Shown in pieces: positions 30,801 through 32,973 of a stretch of 32,973 nucleotides of DNA. The translations under genes and the position numbers were made by a program. The notes under the pieces are model-generated. The model ran no database searches. It had not been told where the DNA came from and saw nothing but the letters and a program-made list of their open reading frames with translations. The stretch's first letter is position 1. Each line of letters begins with the position of its first letter. This stretch comes from Vulcanimicrobiia bacterium (GTDB lineage Bacteria; Vulcanimicrobiota; Vulcanimicrobiia; Vulcanimicrobiales; Vulcanimicrobiaceae). Location of the stretch: positions 1 through 32,973 of the forward strand of contig JAICWY010000021.1 in assembly GCA_025934645.1 (NCBI GenBank), written 5' to 3'.

Positions 30801-31286
30801 GTGCTCGACCCCTCAAAACGTTTCATCACCATCGTGCTGGCTCTCGGCGTCGCCGTGCTGATTTCGGCGATCGCCGTCGGCGAGCGCGCCGGCGACAAAG
30901 TCATCGGCCAGGTCACCGAAAAGCGGCTCGACAGCATCGCGCCGGTTTCGGTCACGCCTGCCCCGCGCCAAACGAACTCGGGACCCTACGGCCCCGACTG
31001 GAAGCGCACCGACGTGATGTCGGCTGCCGAAGATCCGCGATTTCCCGACCCTCGCGTTCCGCCCGTGCCGCTTCCCACCGTGCCGCCGGCGCCGAAGCTG
31101 AAACCGCGTCCGTCTTCCGAGCCGTCGCCGACCCCCACGCCGAACCTCAATATCCCGATTTGGCGGCGCGCCGCACCCCTCCCGACCGCCAGCCCGTCGG
31201 CCTCCGGCACGCCCGGAACGCCCGTCCCGGGCCCGAGCCTCCAACCCAACGGCGAACCTGCAGGGGAGCCTACATCCCGCCCCTAG
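30801..31286 (+). CDS. membrane-anchored proline-rich protein
   Basis: This 161-residue protein starts with a short basic segment and one hydrophobic helix (FITIVLALGVAVLISAIAVG, about 8-27), acting as a signal anchor. The rest is outside the membrane and highly enriched in Pro, Ser and Thr (long PxP runs between about 85 and 161), so it is probably extended and disordered in the periplasm or cell wall. No enzymatic domain is seen. The start is GTG 30801 without a clear ribosome site, 55 bases after the glycosidase. The 30746-30800 gap is G/C-rich and shows no distinct element. Confidence 0.6.
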   Translation: MLDPSKRFITIVLALGVAVLISAIAVGERAGDKVIGQVTEKRLDSIAPVSVTPAPRQTNSGPYGPDWKRTDVMSAAEDPRFPDPRVPPVPLPTVPPAPKLKPRPSSEPSPTPTPNLNIPIWRRAAPLPTASPSASGTPGTPVPGPSLQPNGEPAGEPTSRP

Positions 31287-31292
31287 CGCCTC

Positions 31293-31344
31293 CCAATGTA
31301 CCCAATGTCCCCATTGGAAAGTGCTGATATCATAGGATCAGCAC
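31293..31344 (+). promoter_or_regulatory. pdxS upstream control region with repeats and inverted repeat
   Basis: CCAATG occurs at 31293-31298 and 31302-31307, with its complement CATTGG at 31312-31317; the last two form an inverted repeat with a 4-base centre. GTGCTGAT (31321-31328) and ATCAGCAC (31337-31344) form a perfect 8-bp inverted repeat around ATCATAGG. TATCAT (31328-31333) inside this is the best -10 box, but no -35 box is found 17 bases upstream, where the CCAATG repeats lie. A weak -35 box covered by repeats suits an activator. PdxR-type MocR regulators activate pdxST in some bacteria, though no such gene is in the window. Confidence 0.45.
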
Positions 31345-31367
31345 CAGAACATTGAGGAGTTTTCCAC

Positions 31368-32270
31368 GTGGCGGACACCACTCAGACCGGAACCGTAACC
31401 GTTAAGCGCGGCCTCGCGCAGATGCTCAAAGGCGGCGTCATCATGGACGTCGTCACGCCCGAACAGGCGGTCACAGCTCAAGAGGCCGGCGCCGTTGCCG
31501 TTATGGCGCTCGAACGCATTCCGGCGGACATCCGCGCGATGGGCGGCGTTGCGCGCATGAGCAATCTCGAACTCGTGCAATCCATTATGGATGCGGTTAC
31601 CATCCCCGTGATGGCCAAAGTCCGCATCGGCCATTTCGCCGAAGCGCAGGCGCTGCAAGAACTCGGCGTCGATTTCATCGACGAATCCGAAGTGCTCACG
31701 CCGGCCGACGACAAGTACCACGTCAACAAGCACAACTTCACCACGCCGTTCGTCTGCGGCGCCCGCGATCTGGGCGAAGCATCGCGCCGCGTTGCCGAAG
31801 GCGCCGCCATGATCCGCAGCAAGGGTGAAGCCGGCAGCGGTAACATCGTGGAAGCGGTGCGGCATATCCGCGCGATCAAGGATGCCATTAAGGAACTCAC
31901 GGTCGTGCCGGAAGAAGAACTGGTCGCACGTGCGCGCGATTTGGGCGCGCCGCTCGAGCTGGTGAAAGAGATTGCGAAGAACGGCAAATTGCCGGTCGTG
32001 CTGTTCTGCGCCGGCGGCGTCTCCACGCCCGCCGACGCCGCGCTCATGATGCAACTCGGCGCCGAAGGCATTTTCGTCGGCAGCGGCATCTTCAAATCCA
32101 ACAATCCCAAGGCGTTCGCAAAAGCGATCGTCGATGCGACCACGCATTTCGACGATCCGAAGGTCATCGTTGAAGCGAGCCGCTCGCTCGGCAAAGAAGC
32201 GCTTGCGATGGAAGGCATCGATCTGCGCAAGCTCTCCGAATCGGAGATGCTCTCGCCCCGTGGCAATTAA
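31368..32270 (+). CDS. pdxS: pyridoxal 5'-phosphate synthase, PdxS (synthase) subunit
   Basis: This 300-residue TIM-barrel subunit of the DXP-independent pathway makes pyridoxal phosphate from ribose 5-phosphate, glyceraldehyde 3-phosphate and ammonia. The catalytic lysines fall in [10 protein letters not shown] (Lys84) and [13 protein letters not shown] (Lys152), equivalent to Lys81 and Lys149 of the Bacillus enzyme. [16 protein letters not shown] and [19 protein letters not shown] are diagnostic. The start is GTG 31368 with GAGGAG about 10 bases upstream. Twelve PdxS and twelve PdxT chains form the complex; pdxT follows with an 11-base overlap. Confidence 0.98.
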   Translation: MADTTQTGTVTVKRGLAQMLKGGVIMDVVTPEQAVTAQEAGAVAVMALERIPADIRAMGGVARMSNLELVQSIMDAVTIPVMAKVRIGHFAEAQALQELGVDFIDESEVLTPADDKYHVNKHNFTTPFVCGARDLGEASRRVAEGAAMIRSKGEAGSGNIVEAVRHIRAIKDAIKELTVVPEEELVARARDLGAPLELVKEIAKNGKLPVVLFCAGGVSTPADAALMMQLGAEGIFVGSGIFKSNNPKAFAKAIVDATTHFDDPKVIVEASRSLGKEALAMEGIDLRKLSESEMLSPRGN

Positions 32271-32898
32271 GTCTAGTAAAGACGGCCGGGTAGTCGCCGG
32301 CGTTTTGGCGCTGCAGGGCGATGTGGTCGAACACATCGCCGCGCTGCGCCGCGCGGGCGCCGAAGCGATCGCGGTGAAAAACCGCGCCGATCTCGATCGC
32401 GTGGACGGCTTGGTGATTCCGGGCGGCGAGTCGACGACCGTGATGAAGCTTCTCGCGCGCTTCGAGATGGGCGAGCCCATCGTGCGCCGTGTGCGCGCCG
32501 GGATGCCGCTGTGGGGCACGTGCATGGGCATGATCGTGGTGGCGCACGACGTCGTGGAGATGCAGCAGCCCACGCTCGATTTGATCGATATCTCGGTGCG
32601 GCGCAACGCGTTCGGCCGCCAGAACGATTCCGCGGAAGTCGATCTGCCAATCCCTGCGCTTGGCGAAGCGCCGTTTCCGGCAATCTTCATCCGGGCCCCG
32701 TGGATCGAGCGCGCCGGCGCGGACGTCCAATTGCTGGCGGAGCGCAACGGCCACGGCGTGATGGTGCGGCAGGGCAACGTGCTCGGTACCTCGTTCCATC
32801 CGGAACTGAGCGCGGACGCCCGCGTGCACGCATATTTCTTAGAAATGGTCGCTGAAGCGCGCGAAGCCCACGTAGGGAACGACCGCAACGTAGCGTAA
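32260..32898 (+). CDS. pdxT: pyridoxal 5'-phosphate synthase, PdxT (glutaminase) subunit
   Basis: This class I glutamine amidotransferase of about 212 residues feeds ammonia to PdxS. The nucleophile is Cys88 in LWGTCMGMI, with His180 and Glu182 in TSFHPEL completing the triad. PGGEST (54-59) is the oxyanion strand, and [12 protein letters not shown] is the family N-terminus. The nucleophile elbow reads GTCMG where most PdxT have GTCAG, a small change. I chose GTG 32260, which overlaps the pdxS end; an upstream ATG in the same frame lies well inside pdxS and is unlikely. Confidence 0.97.
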   Translation: MAIKSSKDGRVVAGVLALQGDVVEHIAALRRAGAEAIAVKNRADLDRVDGLVIPGGESTTVMKLLARFEMGEPIVRRVRAGMPLWGTCMGMIVVAHDVVEMQQPTLDLIDISVRRNAFGRQNDSAEVDLPIPALGEAPFPAIFIRAPWIERAGADVQLLAERNGHGVMVRQGNVLGTSFHPELSADARVHAYFLEMVAEAREAHVGNDRNVA

Positions 32899-32910
32899 AT
32901 CCTAAGAACT

Positions 32911-32973
32911 ATGAGTTCGCAGGCTCCCAATTGGGATCCGGAAGCGGCCGGCGTGCAGCAGATGCCCTCCGTC
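32911..32973 (+). CDS. N-terminal fragment of an unidentified protein (runs off the window)
   Basis: ATG at 32911 opens a frame of 21 codons that is still open at the last base. It reads MSSQAPNWDPEAAGVQQMPS, a hydrophilic start with no recognisable motif. It lies 12 bases after pdxT and could be in the same transcript. No ribosome site is clear (CCTAAGAACT precedes the ATG). The call rests on the open frame and the spacing only. Confidence 0.45.
   Translation, partial: MSSQAPNWDPEAAGVQQMPSV

Overview
This is a GC-rich, densely packed bacterial chromosomal segment with no rRNA, tRNA, insertion sequence, prophage or CRISPR array that I can see. About 34 protein genes fill almost all of it, many overlapping by 1-20 bases and many starting with GTG or TTG. 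Glycine decarboxylase split into two subunits, scpA-scpB behind a Nudix gene, pdxS-pdxT, a prp-type protease after rplU, a one-chain-precursor SpeD and MEP-pathway IspE point to a deep-branching, non-proteobacterial lineage. Eremiobacterota (WPS-2), Armatimonadota or a relative would fit, but the sequence alone does not prove a phylum.

Layout. 1-1055: the end of a Pro/Glu-rich protein faces a minus-strand group (rplU, prp, small membrane protein). 1067-2924: two back-to-back promoters, then a winged-helix regulator and an ArnT/PMT-type membrane glycosyltransferase. 2921-7010: minus-strand sufB, Rieske ferredoxin and penicillin-acylase-type amidase. 7011-7406: the only long non-coding stretch, holding a near-perfect inverted repeat over the probable sufB promoter and a long structured leader for speD. 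7407-16714: plus strand, with speD, a terminator, an M30-like metalloprotease lipoprotein, speE, an enoyl/dienoyl-CoA reductase-like SDR, a thioesterase, gcvT-gcvH-gcvPA-gcvPB and a pseudopilin. 16715-21575: Nudix, scpA, scpB, methyltransferase, nfo, a possible 47-residue ORF and dinB. 21572-25994: minus-strand nuclease, helicase and acetyltransferase, resembling a much reduced AddB-AddA pair. 26054-28240: ubiX facing a MobA-like nucleotidyltransferase and ispE. 28301-32973: a six-hairpin glycosidase, a Pro-rich membrane-anchored protein, pdxS-pdxT and the start of another gene.

How the genes fit together. speD and speE supply decarboxylated AdoMet and the aminopropyl transfer for polyamines. 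gcvT/H/PA/PB make the glycine cleavage complex except for the lipoamide dehydrogenase (L protein). pdxS/pdxT make the pyridoxal phosphate that GcvP needs. scpA/scpB serve chromosome segregation. nfo, dinB and the helicase-nuclease form a repair neighbourhood on two converging operons. sufB and the Rieske protein are linked by iron-sulfur chemistry.

Most notable points: every one of the four convergent gene junctions overlaps (three by exactly four bases at interlocked stop codons); the speD leader; the 165-base segment before dinB, which can be read either as a structured RNA or as a small ORF translationally coupled to dinB; and the miniature AddAB-like helicase-nuclease. No clearly new defence or mobile system is visible.
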